Positions 39,503-49,798 of a stretch of DNA of 64,000 nucleotides are shown here, in pieces. The translations under genes were made by a program, and so were the position numbers. How positions within the stretch are numbered: position 1 is the first letter of the stretch; each line of letters starts with the position of its first letter. The stretch lies in contig NZ_WOTB01000020.1 of the NCBI RefSeq assembly GCF_011516835.1, positions 17,048 through 81,047 of the forward strand, written 5' to 3'. The DNA comes from Acetobacter musti. Lineage in GTDB: Bacteria > Pseudomonadota > Alphaproteobacteria > Acetobacterales > Acetobacteraceae. The notes beneath the pieces were generated by a model. That model did no database searches. It had not been told where the DNA came from and saw nothing but the letters and a program-made list of their open reading frames with translations.

Positions 39503-40495
39503 GTGACCACAAATATTGATCTGTGCAATCGCGCACTGCGCCGGCTCGGCACGCAAAGCACCATCACCTCCCTGACCGATGGTTCGGTTGAGGCCGATAC
39601 GTGCAACGATTTTTACGATGATGTCCTGCTCGGCCTACTGCAGAACCCGCAGTGTGCGGCATATCCGAATTACACGTGGGAATGGTGTCGCGCCGTAGCA
39701 TCCGGCACCGGAGCGGCCAGCACCAACCCGCGATGGGCTTATGAATACGCCCTGCCGGAGGGATGCGTTCAGGTCTGCGAGATCATCGATCCGAATATTC
39801 CTCAGAAGCGATGGAAGCCACAGGACAGGTTTTTCCTGCCTGATATTCCGTATCAGACCGGAACCGGCACGGCTGGCGGCACAGACATCGTTCCGGTGAT
39901 CTGGTGCGATCTGCCGACGCTGTCGGTGATGATCGTCACGAACACTCTCACAATCGACCAGTGGCCGGCGACGTTCCGGCGTGCGTTCTGGCTGGCGCTG
40001 TCGGCCGAGATTGGCACGACTCTGGGCGTGGCTGGGAATATCGTCGGCAGCATCGCGCAGGAAGCTGAAACCGCACTGGCGCAGGCATGCAAGGCGGATC
40101 AGCGCGTGGAAGTCATGTCCACGGATTACGTGCCCGACTGGATCATGGCGCGCGGCATGCCGCTCCACCATCACGATCCGGCTGTGCAGTCACTGGAAAG
40201 CTACCCGTCAGGCTTCATCGCAGGGGACGCCAGCGCGAACAGCCCAACGCCATCATACCTGACGCCGGCAGAGAGCCTGAACGGGGTGGCGGCGAATGGC
40301 CTGACGCCGAGAGATATCGCCAACCGTCGCGGCAAATATATTCCGGCCGACACTCCGGACAGCCGCATTGGCGTGCTGGCCATTGGCATGAGCCCGGTTG
40401 GATGGCGCCGGCCATATCACCGCAGGGTCAATCCGGTTGAGCTTCCGGGCTTCATTCTGGATGAGGGCATCCTCGACGTTGACTCGCTGAACTGA
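39503..40495 (+). CDS. Tail tubular protein A (gp11-like) with C-terminal extension
   Basis: 330 residues, GTG start. NRALRRLGTQSTITSLTDGSVEADTCNDFYDDV is the signature opening of T7 gp11-like tube adaptors that ring the portal. The last ~110 residues (from GMPLHHHDPAVQSLESY) are an additional part with no match known to me. Confidence 0.82.
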   Translation: MTTNIDLCNRALRRLGTQSTITSLTDGSVEADTCNDFYDDVLLGLLQNPQCAAYPNYTWEWCRAVASGTGAASTNPRWAYEYALPEGCVQVCEIIDPNIPQKRWKPQDRFFLPDIPYQTGTGTAGGTDIVPVIWCDLPTLSVMIVTNTLTIDQWPATFRRAFWLALSAEIGTTLGVAGNIVGSIAQEAETALAQACKADQRVEVMSTDYVPDWIMARGMPLHHHDPAVQSLESYPSGFIAGDASANSPTPSYLTPAESLNGVAANGLTPRDIANRRGKYIPADTPDSRIGVLAIGMSPVGWRRPYHRRVNPVELPGFILDEGILDVDSLN

Positions 40496-40517
40496 TCTGA
40501 AAACGAGAGATGATGTC

Positions 40518-42164
40518 ATGACGCTTACGCTTGGCCCATACAGCTATCCGAAATGGAGCCAGAACTACATTCCGACCGTTCTGGAATGGCAGGTGTGGTT
40601 TTCATGCAAGATGGATCAGACGGACCTGACCGATCTTGAAGCATCCATGACCGCGCAGGTCACAGCGGAGGCTTCGGCCCGGACGGCGGCGGACAATATC
40701 CTTGCCAGCGACATCAACAGCGAAGCCACGGCGCGGCAGCAGGCAGACACGGCTCTTGCGACGGAAGTGGCAGGGAAGCAGGCTGCTGGTGATTACGTCA
40801 TCACGAACGCGAATGCCAGCGGGACCGGTGCGAACCGTCAGCTCACGATCGCATCTATGGACGCTGTGGTGAACCTGCCGGAGTTTACAGGGAACAACTC
40901 GTCCGGTGCGGCGCAGGCGCATCTGGCCATGACCACGTCCCGCAAGTGGACAAGCGTTCTGGCGTTTGGCGCTGTGGCTGATGGCGTCACGGACTGCCTG
41001 GCGGCGTTCAATGCAGCGATTGCGTCCGGTGCGATGGCGCTCTACGTTCCGCCCGGAACGTATTATCTTTCCGGCGGCATTGTGCTTTCCGGTGGTCAGA
41101 CGCTGTATTCCGACGGGCCGCAGGCCGGGATCTACACGCAGACTGCTGAGCTGGTGTTCGCCGATACCACGCTGACGGCTATCAGCCTTGGCGACGGGAC
41201 AGATCAGTCTGCTCAGGGTGCCGCGCTCCGCAACCTCCATATCACCAGACAGGATGCACTGACGGCATCGGATATTCCTGCTGACAGCGTTGGCATCCTG
41301 TTCAATCAGACGCAGATTGCATCCGCCGAAAACTGCACGGTGTCCGGTCACGAGACGGGAATAAAGGCTATGGGCGGTCTCGGTGTGTGGGTGAAGAACT
41401 GCCGCACCCGCAGCGTGACGCTGTGCCATATCGCCGTCGACACAACCGCTGAAGTCCGGATCGACTCCTGTCGGTTCGGCTCGAACGGCGCTTTCGACTT
41501 TGCCTGCGATTCCTATATCCGGATTTCCGGGGGCAGCACGACAGCGGGCGCGGCCGGTCCGAACACGATTGTCATCACGAACTGCCAGTTCAATCAGGGG
41601 CAGAACAGCGTTCAGTACTGGATGAATTTCTGTAATCAGGTCTCCGGATCTATCGCGGATATCACGTTGTTCCAGGTGACGAACTGCTACGTCGAGAAGG
41701 CGCTTTACGGCATCCGGACCGACAGTACGTTTACAAACCTGTCCCGACTTCAGATCACGAACCTCGAATTTAACGGCAGCACGTCCTACAACTTCTGGGA
41801 GCTGGACGCGGGTACCCGGGTCACGCAGTGCTGCATCGCGAACACCTGCATCATCTCCAACCTCTGGATCGCATCGAACGTCCAGTATGACACGCTGATG
41901 TTCGTGAACGTTTACGTGCTCGGTACGTTTTCATGCGCTGCGCCGACAGCAACCGGCCAGACTGGCAGCGTCGTGTGCATCCTCAACCTTGTATCAGCTG
42001 GGACCGGTGAACTGACCGGCGCGTTCACCGGCACGTTCGCGCATCTGACAGCGCCTGTGCGGCGGATGCCGGGGATAGCTCAACTTACCGCCGCACCGAC
42101 CATGACGGATTTCAACAATCTGATAAATACGCTGGCCAATGCCGGGATCATCGCGCCGCTATGA
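40518..42164 (+). CDS. Tailspike with coiled-coil neck and pectate-lyase-like beta helix
   Basis: 548 residues. After a short head-binding part (1-35) there is a coiled coil (LEASMTAQVTAEASARTAADNILASD, about 40-90), then AFGAVADGVTDCLAAFNAAI (the usual start of a phage right-handed beta helix, about 160) with regular beta turns to about 500. Such spikes bind and often cut surface polysaccharide. Sits unusually between the two tail-tube genes. Confidence 0.78.
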   Translation: MTLTLGPYSYPKWSQNYIPTVLEWQVWFSCKMDQTDLTDLEASMTAQVTAEASARTAADNILASDINSEATARQQADTALATEVAGKQAAGDYVITNANASGTGANRQLTIASMDAVVNLPEFTGNNSSGAAQAHLAMTTSRKWTSVLAFGAVADGVTDCLAAFNAAIASGAMALYVPPGTYYLSGGIVLSGGQTLYSDGPQAGIYTQTAELVFADTTLTAISLGDGTDQSAQGAALRNLHITRQDALTASDIPADSVGILFNQTQIASAENCTVSGHETGIKAMGGLGVWVKNCRTRSVTLCHIAVDTTAEVRIDSCRFGSNGAFDFACDSYIRISGGSTTAGAAGPNTIVITNCQFNQGQNSVQYWMNFCNQVSGSIADITLFQVTNCYVEKALYGIRTDSTFTNLSRLQITNLEFNGSTSYNFWELDAGTRVTQCCIANTCIISNLWIASNVQYDTLMFVNVYVLGTFSCAAPTATGQTGSVVCILNLVSAGTGELTGAFTGTFAHLTAPVRRMPGIAQLTAAPTMTDFNNLINTLANAGIIAPL

Positions 42165-44290
42165 GCACTTCACGATCTGGCGGCAATCAGATCGCCCTGT
42201 CCTATATCGCGTCCTTCATCGGCGGCGTCATGTCTCCGTCCCTGAAGTTTCGGGCAGATATGGAGAAATGGCAGTCCGGTGCGGCTGAGCTTGAGAATTT
42301 CTTCGTGCATGTGCAGGGCGGCATCAGCAATCGGCCTGGAACGCAGTATGTTGCAGAAGCCGGCCAATCTCCCGGCACAGCGCCGTCGAAGCTGATCCCG
42401 TTCATCTTCAGCAACACACAGGCATATATTCTTGAGTTTGGCACTGAGTATATTCGCTTCATAGCGAATGGCGCCTATCTGACGAACAGCGATGGCTCCA
42501 TCTATCAGATTGCGAGCCCATACGCGATCACGGACGTGTTCTTTCTGCGATACACGCAGTCCGCTGACGTGCTGACGATCACGCATGAGAATTATGGACC
42601 ATGCTATCTGGAGCGTCTGGGTGAAACAGACTGGGTTTTGCAGGTCGGGACATGGTCGAACCTAGCCGGGCCGACCGGTATTGCCGCTGTGGCCACGGAT
42701 GGAAACGCAGGAAATACCGGCACGACACCGGGAATTTCAAAGGTCGAATATACCTATACCGTAACCACGGCATCTGACACGCTGAACGAAGAAAGCCTGT
42801 ATCAGGACAGCGCCACGGTCACGGCATACAATATCGGCTATTTTTCTCAGTATGGAAATTACAACACCATTACATGGGATGCCGCAGAGAGCGCTGAGTA
42901 TTACAATATCTATCGCCAGTATGCCGGCCAGTATGGCCTGATCGGCACCACGACCGGCCTGTCTTTTCAGGACCAGAACTACGCGCCCGACACAACGAAC
43001 GGACCGCCTGTTGCGAAGAATCCGTTCTATGGGAACAATCCGATTGCCTGCGGATATTTTCAGCAGCGTCGCGTGTTCGCCGGGTCGACGGCTTACCCCC
43101 AGACGGTGTGGATGAGCCAGAGCGCAAACTATACCAATTTCGACGTTCACACTCCGGTCCGCGATGACGATGCAATCACGGCAACGATTGCGTCTCAGGA
43201 GGTGAATGCGATCAAGCACCTTGTCTCAATGCCTGATCTGCTCGTGTTCACTGGCGCCGGGATATGGAAGGTGTCTGGTGGCCAGACTGGCGAGGCCATT
43301 ACCCCGGCCAATTTCACGGCTGTTCCGCAGATATTCGTCGGATCGTCGGATGTAAGGCCGCTGTCCGTGAATACCGATGTCCTGTTTGTCGAAGGCAAGG
43401 GCAGTCACGTCCGGGATCTGCAATACGATTATTACGCGCAGATTTACACGGGCCGCGATCTGTCAGTCATGGCTGAAAATCTGTTTTACGGCTACACGAT
43501 ATCGGACTGGGGATTTGCTCAGTTCCCGTTCAACCTGCTCTGGGCGTGCCGTTCAGACGGGAATCTGCTCGGAATGACCTATCTCAAAGAGCAGGATGTC
43601 TGGGCCTGGCATCAGCATTCGACAACCAATGGCGTCTTTCTGTCAGTTGCCGTGATCCCGGAGACGAATGCTTATGGCGCCATCGAGGACGTTGCGTATT
43701 TCCTGACTGAGCGCAGCATCAACGGGAAGAATGTCTATTACGTGGAGCGTATGGTCACCCGGCAGCTCGGCAAGGAAAACAACGATATCACGCAATCATG
43801 GTTCGTGGATTGCGGCCTCAGATACACAGGCGCTTCAGTATCGAAAGTGACCGGAATGAACCATCTTATCGGGCAGACTGTCTCCGCCTGCATCGACGGG
43901 AAAGGTTACGCGGGCCTGACTGTCGCCGCCGATGGATCGGTGACGCTGCCGGTCGCGGGAGAGACAATCACCGTCGGTCTTCCGATTGCGGCGCACGCGC
44001 AGACGTTGCCGCTCTCACTCGGGCAGATGCCACAGTTCGCACGGCGCAAGCGCGTCAGTAAGGTTTACGCATCGCTCTATAATTCCTGCGGCCTTCAGGT
44101 CTCCACGAACGCGGGCGCGGCGCAGTATCCCATTGGGGCACAGGCAACGGATGGCGACATGACCAGCGATCTGGTGATGAAAATCCCTTCCGCGAACTGG
44201 ACGCAGGAAGGCCAGATCGATTTCTACCAGAACATGCCGCTTCCGGTGACAATTACCGGTGTCAGCTTCGATGTGGAGCAGGGATTTTGA
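42161..44290 (+). CDS. Tail nozzle (gp12-like) protein
   Basis: 709 residues, start overlapping the spike stop as ATGA. Beginning SFIGGVMSPSLKFRADMEKWQSGAAELENFFVHVQGGISNRPGTQYV is characteristic of podovirus tail nozzle proteins. Beta-propeller-like middle with VEYTYTVTTASD and YFQQRRVFAGS. Forms the lower tail tube. Confidence 0.88.
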   Translation: MSTSRSGGNQIALSYIASFIGGVMSPSLKFRADMEKWQSGAAELENFFVHVQGGISNRPGTQYVAEAGQSPGTAPSKLIPFIFSNTQAYILEFGTEYIRFIANGAYLTNSDGSIYQIASPYAITDVFFLRYTQSADVLTITHENYGPCYLERLGETDWVLQVGTWSNLAGPTGIAAVATDGNAGNTGTTPGISKVEYTYTVTTASDTLNEESLYQDSATVTAYNIGYFSQYGNYNTITWDAAESAEYYNIYRQYAGQYGLIGTTTGLSFQDQNYAPDTTNGPPVAKNPFYGNNPIACGYFQQRRVFAGSTAYPQTVWMSQSANYTNFDVHTPVRDDDAITATIASQEVNAIKHLVSMPDLLVFTGAGIWKVSGGQTGEAITPANFTAVPQIFVGSSDVRPLSVNTDVLFVEGKGSHVRDLQYDYYAQIYTGRDLSVMAENLFYGYTISDWGFAQFPFNLLWACRSDGNLLGMTYLKEQDVWAWHQHSTTNGVFLSVAVIPETNAYGAIEDVAYFLTERSINGKNVYYVERMVTRQLGKENNDITQSWFVDCGLRYTGASVSKVTGMNHLIGQTVSACIDGKGYAGLTVAADGSVTLPVAGETITVGLPIAAHAQTLPLSLGQMPQFARRKRVSKVYASLYNSCGLQVSTNAGAAQYPIGAQATDGDMTSDLVMKIPSANWTQEGQIDFYQNMPLPVTITGVSFDVEQGF

Positions 44291-44736
44291 TCTGGTGGCG
44301 CAAGGCGGATGAATCCGATGCGGGCATGATTGCACCATTGTTGCGCCCGGCTGACCGGCTGGAAGTCATGCGGATGGGAGAAGGCGATCCGGAAGGCGTT
44401 CTGCGACGGACCATCCGGCAATCGGAAGACGCCGGCGTGTTCTTTGACCGGGACAGGCCGCTCTGCGCGTTCGGCATCGTGCGCTCTCTGGATGTCGGGC
44501 ATCCATGGCTGATCGGAACTGAATATCTCTCTGGAACGCCAAAGGCTTTTCTGCGAGGAACAAGACTGCGCGTTCAGGAATGGAGGCAGGAATACCGGCT
44601 TCTGACGAACTGGATCGACGCGGAATATCCGCAGGCTATCCGCTGGCTGCAATGGCTCGGATTTACGATCGGACAGCCGGAGCCGATCGGGCTTTACGGC
44701 GCCATGTTCTGTCGCGCTGAAATGAGGGGTGTCTGA
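44287..44736 (+). CDS. Internal virion protein A-like (GNAT-fold-like, gp13 position)
   Basis: 149 residues, TTG start overlapping the previous stop as TTGA. RKADESDAGMIAPLLRPADRLEVMRMG and NWIDAEYPQAIRWLQWLGFTIG fit the short acetyltransferase-like protein that stands at the T7 gp13 place in many podoviruses. Not expected to be a working enzyme. Confidence 0.65.
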   Translation: MIWWRKADESDAGMIAPLLRPADRLEVMRMGEGDPEGVLRRTIRQSEDAGVFFDRDRPLCAFGIVRSLDVGHPWLIGTEYLSGTPKAFLRGTRLRVQEWRQEYRLLTNWIDAEYPQAIRWLQWLGFTIGQPEPIGLYGAMFCRAEMRGV

Positions 44737-45251
44737 TGGGCCTTGTTGGCGCTGGTGTGAGTGGCGGCCTTGGTATGGCCGGGTCTCTCATCAATGGATT
44801 TTCGCAGGCGGCTGCATCGAAAACCGAAGCGCGCGTCGACCGCCTCAATGCTGCTCAGGCCGCAAACAACGCGAACGTCGCTATCGATCAGGGCTACCTG
44901 AACGCTCAGAAGGATTATCAGGAGGGCAGCGCGAAACTCGGTGCGCAGCGTGCGCAGATGGCCGCCAATGGCGTGACGCTGGACAGCGGGTCAGCGCTGG
45001 ATGTGCAACAGGCAACCGGACGCAATACCGGGATGACGGTCGGCTCCGATCTGTATGACGCCAATGCGCGGGCCGTCGCTTACCGCAATCAGGCCACGTC
45101 ATACGACAATGAGGCGCGGGCAGCGCGGGCCAACGCCAGCAACGCCATAACCGGTGGCGCCATAGGCGGCACACTCGCGGCGGGATCGGCTTTCGCCAGC
45201 AAATGGGACGATCTGTTCGCCGGGGTCGGCACGACAGCGAGGGGATGGTAA
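44736..45251 (+). CDS. Internal virion protein B-like (gp14 position)
   Basis: 171 residues. Gly-rich hydrophobic start (GLVGAGVSGGLGMAGSLINGFSQAA), long Ala-rich helix, then GGAIGGTLAAGSAFASKW. Small membrane-active ejection protein of the T7 gp14 type, expected to insert in the host outer membrane. Confidence 0.72.
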   Translation: MGLVGAGVSGGLGMAGSLINGFSQAAASKTEARVDRLNAAQAANNANVAIDQGYLNAQKDYQEGSAKLGAQRAQMAANGVTLDSGSALDVQQATGRNTGMTVGSDLYDANARAVAYRNQATSYDNEARAARANASNAITGGAIGGTLAAGSAFASKWDDLFAGVGTTARGW

Positions 45252-45254
45252 CTG

Positions 45255-48092
45255 ATGGCTGAAGTCCCGTTCACGAACGGATCATACAGCACGCCTTCCG
45301 GCGTGGACACGGGCTATATCTCCAATCCGCGTGTGACCAATGCCGGCGCAGCGCTTGGCGAAGGCCTTTCGCGTGCGGGCGAAGTGGCGGGGCAGATCAG
45401 CGAACGCATCGAGCAGCAGAATAATCTGACATCAGTTCAGGACGCGATGAACCAGTTTCAGGATCACGTCCGCAATGTTCAGTATGGCGATGACCAGACG
45501 CCGGGATTTTTCAATTCGCAGGGCAAATCCGCGATGTCCGCGTTGCAGCCGGCAACTCAGGGGATCGATCAGTATCGCCGGTCTCTGATGCAGGGAATGA
45601 CTCCAACGCAGCAGCGTTTGTTCAATGACCAGTCCAGTTCATTCCAGGAGAGCGCGTTCGGGACAATGGCGGCTCATGCCAGCCGGGAGCGCCAGCAGTG
45701 GGTGGATGATACGCAGACCGCTCGTATCAACACACTGGGGAATACGGCGGCGGCAAGCCGTAACAATCCGCAGGCGCTTCAATCGAGTTTTACAGAGATA
45801 TTCCGCGCCATCAATCAGCGGGGAGCAACAGAAGGTCTTGCTCCGGATAATCCAATACTTGTTCAGCGGCGTGCAGATGCCATGGATACCGCCAGCAAGA
45901 AGATAGTGACGGCTTATCTTGCTGATAACGATCCTATAGGGGGGCGGAATTATCTTGATGCCAATGGCAGCAAATTGTCAGAAGAAACTAAAAACCAGAT
46001 GGAGATAAGCCTTCATCATCCAGTTTTGGAGAAGCAGGCCCAGATATGGGCGCAGCAGAAATTCGGGCCATCGATCCGTCAGGTTCTCCCTATTGATGGC
46101 AATGCGAACGTTGCTGATGTTCTGACAGCACAAGAGCAAGCAGAAAGCGGTGGGAAGCAATTAGATAAGGATGGAACCGTTCTGCGCTCCATGCCGGGTG
46201 ATCCGGATTCCCCGCGCGGCGTCATGCAAATCAGACCCAGCACAGCACAGGATGCTGCAAAATATGCAGGTATCCAGTTTGACGCCAATAGACTTGATAA
46301 TGACCCGGCCTATAATCGCGGACTGGGCCATGCAAAGATGTATCAGCTATGCCAGAAATACGGCAATAACTTCACCCTTGCCTGCGCTGCTTATAACTGG
46401 GGCGAAGGGAATGTGGACAAGGCTCTGAAAGAGCACGGTGACCCCAGAACCGGCGCTGTTACCGATGCTGATTTCCTATCCCATACCCCGACCGAAACAC
46501 AGCACTACGTCAGCAAAATTTCATCAGCAGTAAGTCCGCAGGCTCTCCCCCCTTCCCATACCGCCCCCGACTTTGAGGGCGCAGTCCGCGAGGCAATGTC
46601 CGGGCCTGACTGGGAAGAAAACATGGCGAAGCTGTCTCAGGTTTCGCAGATGAAAACAGTTTGGGAGGCGGAAACACAGTCAGCGCGTTCAGACCTGACG
46701 GACAGACTTACCAATCTTATCTCCCAGCGGGCGGGCGGCAACATGAGCGGCCAGTATCCTGACGCGGATGTTGCGCAGCTTCTTCCGCCAGAAAAAGCGC
46801 AGGAATGGCGAAGCAAGTTTGACGCCGCATCCGATGCCGGGTCTCAATGGAAAGCTGTCCAGTGGATGCCGCCAGCGCAGCAGCAACAGTATCTTGCCCA
46901 GAGAGCGGCCCAGATACAGGACACGAATGCCCCTGACTATACAATCAGGCGCGAAGGCCTGAATCAGCTCACAGCGCAGGTGAACAAGGCAAACGAGCAG
47001 CTACATGCCGATCCTGCTGCTTATGTGCGGGCTTACCCCGCTATGCAGCAGGCCGCAGAAAATCTCCAGTCTGCTTCTCAGGGAGATGATCCGGATAAGC
47101 TGAGGCAGGCACAGAATGAGTATATCCGGCAGAGCGATGCCGCGCAGCGGTCACTTGGTGTTACGTCTCCGGATGTTGCCCCTAAGGCGGTAACGCAACG
47201 TATTTCTGATATGCTATCGAATATCGATCCTGAAAAGACGAATGTTGGCGCTGTGCTCAATGGCATTCGCCAGCAATACAGCGACGAGAACTGGTCACGT
47301 ATTGTTAGCCAGCTCCACAAATATAATCAGGTTCCGGAAGATGTTGGCGTGCTCGCCTCAATGTATCTTCCTGAACAGGTTACCGATCAGGCGGTATTCG
47401 CAAATATGCTTCACGCTCGACAGATCTACATGCAGTCGTCTGGCGACAAGAGTGGCGATGGGTTCCTTCAGAACATCAATCCCCAGGAAATGGCAAAACT
47501 GAGCGATACGAAAGTTAATCATCCTATTGGAGACAAGCTGTCAGCGTTCCGGGCCACTGTCATCAATAACAGCGCCGGGGAGGCAGCCTATCAGCAGACC
47601 TATAATGCGGTGAAGGATTTGTCGCGCTGGTATGTGGCGCAAGGGGAGACAGCTAAAGATGCGGTTTCTCTGGCATATGATGGCATTATCGGGAAAGCCT
47701 ACGATTTCAGCGGCACCATGAGAGTCCCCAAGGGAATGCTTCCAGATGTGATCGCCGCCACCGATCAGACCCGTAATGGGATTAAGCCTGACGATCTGGC
47801 TCCGATTCCCGGGGGCGTCCCCGGAATGACGGATGAAGATCGAAAAGATAAGGGCATAAACGCTATAAGAAATTTCGGGGTATGGATTCCAACGGCTGAC
47901 GATAAGGGGCTTCAACTGGTTATCCCGTCGCGGGTCTATGGGGTTCAGTATGTTCCAAAGAACAGGGACGGGCAGCCGTTCTCGGTTCAGTTCTCCGATG
48001 TTCAGAAGGGCGCTTATAGCCCGCAGGGGCATGCGAATGCTTTTATGACGGATAACCCCGAGCAGAATAAAATTCTGTCGGGGATTAAATAA
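45255..48092 (+). CDS. Internal ejection protein with lytic transglycosylase domain
   Basis: 945 residues. The region about 285-395 is an SLT lytic transglycosylase: AQEQAESGG with E297 as likely catalytic residue, SPRGVMQIRPSTA, then CAAYNWGEGNV. It would open peptidoglycan as DNA enters. The remainder is helical, like T7 gp15/gp16. Gene base composition turns slightly AT-richer from about 45.8 kb. Stop overlaps the next start by one base (TAATG). Confidence 0.85.
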   Translation: MAEVPFTNGSYSTPSGVDTGYISNPRVTNAGAALGEGLSRAGEVAGQISERIEQQNNLTSVQDAMNQFQDHVRNVQYGDDQTPGFFNSQGKSAMSALQPATQGIDQYRRSLMQGMTPTQQRLFNDQSSSFQESAFGTMAAHASRERQQWVDDTQTARINTLGNTAAASRNNPQALQSSFTEIFRAINQRGATEGLAPDNPILVQRRADAMDTASKKIVTAYLADNDPIGGRNYLDANGSKLSEETKNQMEISLHHPVLEKQAQIWAQQKFGPSIRQVLPIDGNANVADVLTAQEQAESGGKQLDKDGTVLRSMPGDPDSPRGVMQIRPSTAQDAAKYAGIQFDANRLDNDPAYNRGLGHAKMYQLCQKYGNNFTLACAAYNWGEGNVDKALKEHGDPRTGAVTDADFLSHTPTETQHYVSKISSAVSPQALPPSHTAPDFEGAVREAMSGPDWEENMAKLSQVSQMKTVWEAETQSARSDLTDRLTNLISQRAGGNMSGQYPDADVAQLLPPEKAQEWRSKFDAASDAGSQWKAVQWMPPAQQQQYLAQRAAQIQDTNAPDYTIRREGLNQLTAQVNKANEQLHADPAAYVRAYPAMQQAAENLQSASQGDDPDKLRQAQNEYIRQSDAAQRSLGVTSPDVAPKAVTQRISDMLSNIDPEKTNVGAVLNGIRQQYSDENWSRIVSQLHKYNQVPEDVGVLASMYLPEQVTDQAVFANMLHARQIYMQSSGDKSGDGFLQNINPQEMAKLSDTKVNHPIGDKLSAFRATVINNSAGEAAYQQTYNAVKDLSRWYVAQGETAKDAVSLAYDGIIGKAYDFSGTMRVPKGMLPDVIAATDQTRNGIKPDDLAPIPGGVPGMTDEDRKDKGINAIRNFGVWIPTADDKGLQLVIPSRVYGVQYVPKNRDGQPFSVQFSDVQKGAYSPQGHANAFMTDNPEQNKILSGIK

Positions 48093-49798
48093 TGCCCGGA
48101 ATATGGACTGGCGACCCTACGCAAAGCGTCCAGACGCAGGCGCTCGGGTCTGACATTCTCCCCACGACAACCTCGCAGGCGGTGGGCGCAGGCATCTCAG
48201 GCGCTTTCCAGAACTGGTATGAGGTGAGGGGGCTGAGGGGGGCGGTAAGAGTTGGTGATTCCTTTTCTCCCGATATCTTAAAACCAGAGGACGCCAACAA
48301 GCAGTACGGGATTGATGGCGTATTATCGTTTGATAAGCCCACCACGCGCGATGTCGCGCAGGAACTGCACGATGAAAAGCACGCGCAGATTGTCAGGAAC
48401 GACATTATAAGCAGCTCCCCCACAACGGGACTCCCGACGTCTGCTGGTATTCTGACCGCCTTTGCGGACCCTGTCGGAATTGCTGCGAGCTTTGTTCCAG
48501 GCCTCGGTGAAGCCCGCGCAGCGGCAATCCTCGGAAGGGTCGGCATTGATTCCTCCCGTGCCGCACGGGGGCTGTCCGGTGCCACTCAGGGCATGGCCGG
48601 GGTAGCGGCTCTTGAGCCAGCGAACTACATGCTTGATCAGAGCGAACATAATGACTGGTCCATGGGGCAGGCGCTTACGAACATAGGTTTGGGCGGCGTC
48701 ATGGGCGGCGGTCTGCATATGATCCTGCCCAGGGCGGTCATAATAAACCCCGAACAGGAGATGTTCGAGAGTCCCACAGCGGAGCAGATGGCAAACCCAA
48801 ATAGTGGGTTTATGGAAAGCCAGTCGCCGGAAATGCGTGACGCGGCATTGCGCGAGGCGATTGGAGCCCAGCTTGAAGACCGGCCGAATATTGTTGCAGA
48901 GATGGCGGAGGCTCATGACTTCGCAGAGCCTTCTCCTTCGGCTGGTGAGGTGAGCCTTCGTGATATTGCGGCCTCTCTGGACCCTGATACTTTTGCTGCG
49001 TTCGACAAGCTGAGCGGCAGCGCTGCGGATATCAGAACACGTATCGAAGACGCTTCACAGCAGGTGTTCGATCCAACGTTTGATGAAGATATCCTTGCTG
49101 ACCGGGCATCTCATTATGAAACGCAGGAACAGATCGCAAGCCTGGAACGGCGCGCATCTTCGCTCAAAAGCAAGGGCGCGCAGAAAGTCCAGGCGCAAAT
49201 AGATGACCTGCGTTCAGGTCTTTCCGATCTCGAAGCAAGGGCTCAGCGACAGACAAGCCATGAGCAGATGCATGACCGGGATGTTGCGATCTCTGAAATG
49301 CGTCAGAAGCTTCAGCAGATCGATTATCAGATGCGGGACATGGCCCCCGATCTTCACGCAGCATATCAGATTTCTGAAACACGATTCCGCCGCCTCGCTC
49401 GCAGGTATCAGCGCAGGAACGGTAAGAATGAGGCGGGAACCGCAACGAATCCAGCGCGCACGGGGTCTGTCACAGATATTCTGAGCGCGGCCATGGAAAG
49501 CGGAGAGCGGCTAAAATCAGCGGCGCGCGCGGCTATGGTTGATGAACCGGCTGCTGTAGCTAACTCACGTGCGGCAACGGAAGCATCGGTCGAAAATGCC
49601 CCCAGGGCTGATGCCGCTGATCATGAAAGCGATGTGGCCCAGATATCTGCCGATGCAGACAGGATAGAGGCTGAATACAGGGCGCTTTACGGAGATGATG
49701 AAACGCCATCTGCGGCGCGTGAAAAGACGTTTGATGAAGATGAAAATGCGGCATCCGCGTATGAGGCGGCGGCGGCGTGCCTTGTGAGGGGGTTATAA
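48092..49798 (+). CDS. Internal virion/ejection protein
   Basis: 568 residues. It has two hydrophobic Gly-rich zones (GILTAFADPVGIAASFVPGLG and GQALTNIGLGGVMGGGLHMIL) that could cross a membrane, then a long coiled coil (about 350-460) and an acidic Ala/Glu-rich tail. Fits an ejected pore protein in this position; no family named with confidence. One-base overlaps at both ends. Confidence 0.7.
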   Translation: MPGIWTGDPTQSVQTQALGSDILPTTTSQAVGAGISGAFQNWYEVRGLRGAVRVGDSFSPDILKPEDANKQYGIDGVLSFDKPTTRDVAQELHDEKHAQIVRNDIISSSPTTGLPTSAGILTAFADPVGIAASFVPGLGEARAAAILGRVGIDSSRAARGLSGATQGMAGVAALEPANYMLDQSEHNDWSMGQALTNIGLGGVMGGGLHMILPRAVIINPEQEMFESPTAEQMANPNSGFMESQSPEMRDAALREAIGAQLEDRPNIVAEMAEAHDFAEPSPSAGEVSLRDIAASLDPDTFAAFDKLSGSAADIRTRIEDASQQVFDPTFDEDILADRASHYETQEQIASLERRASSLKSKGAQKVQAQIDDLRSGLSDLEARAQRQTSHEQMHDRDVAISEMRQKLQQIDYQMRDMAPDLHAAYQISETRFRRLARRYQRRNGKNEAGTATNPARTGSVTDILSAAMESGERLKSAARAAMVDEPAAVANSRAATEASVENAPRADAADHESDVAQISADADRIEAEYRALYGDDETPSAAREKTFDEDENAASAYEAAAACLVRGL

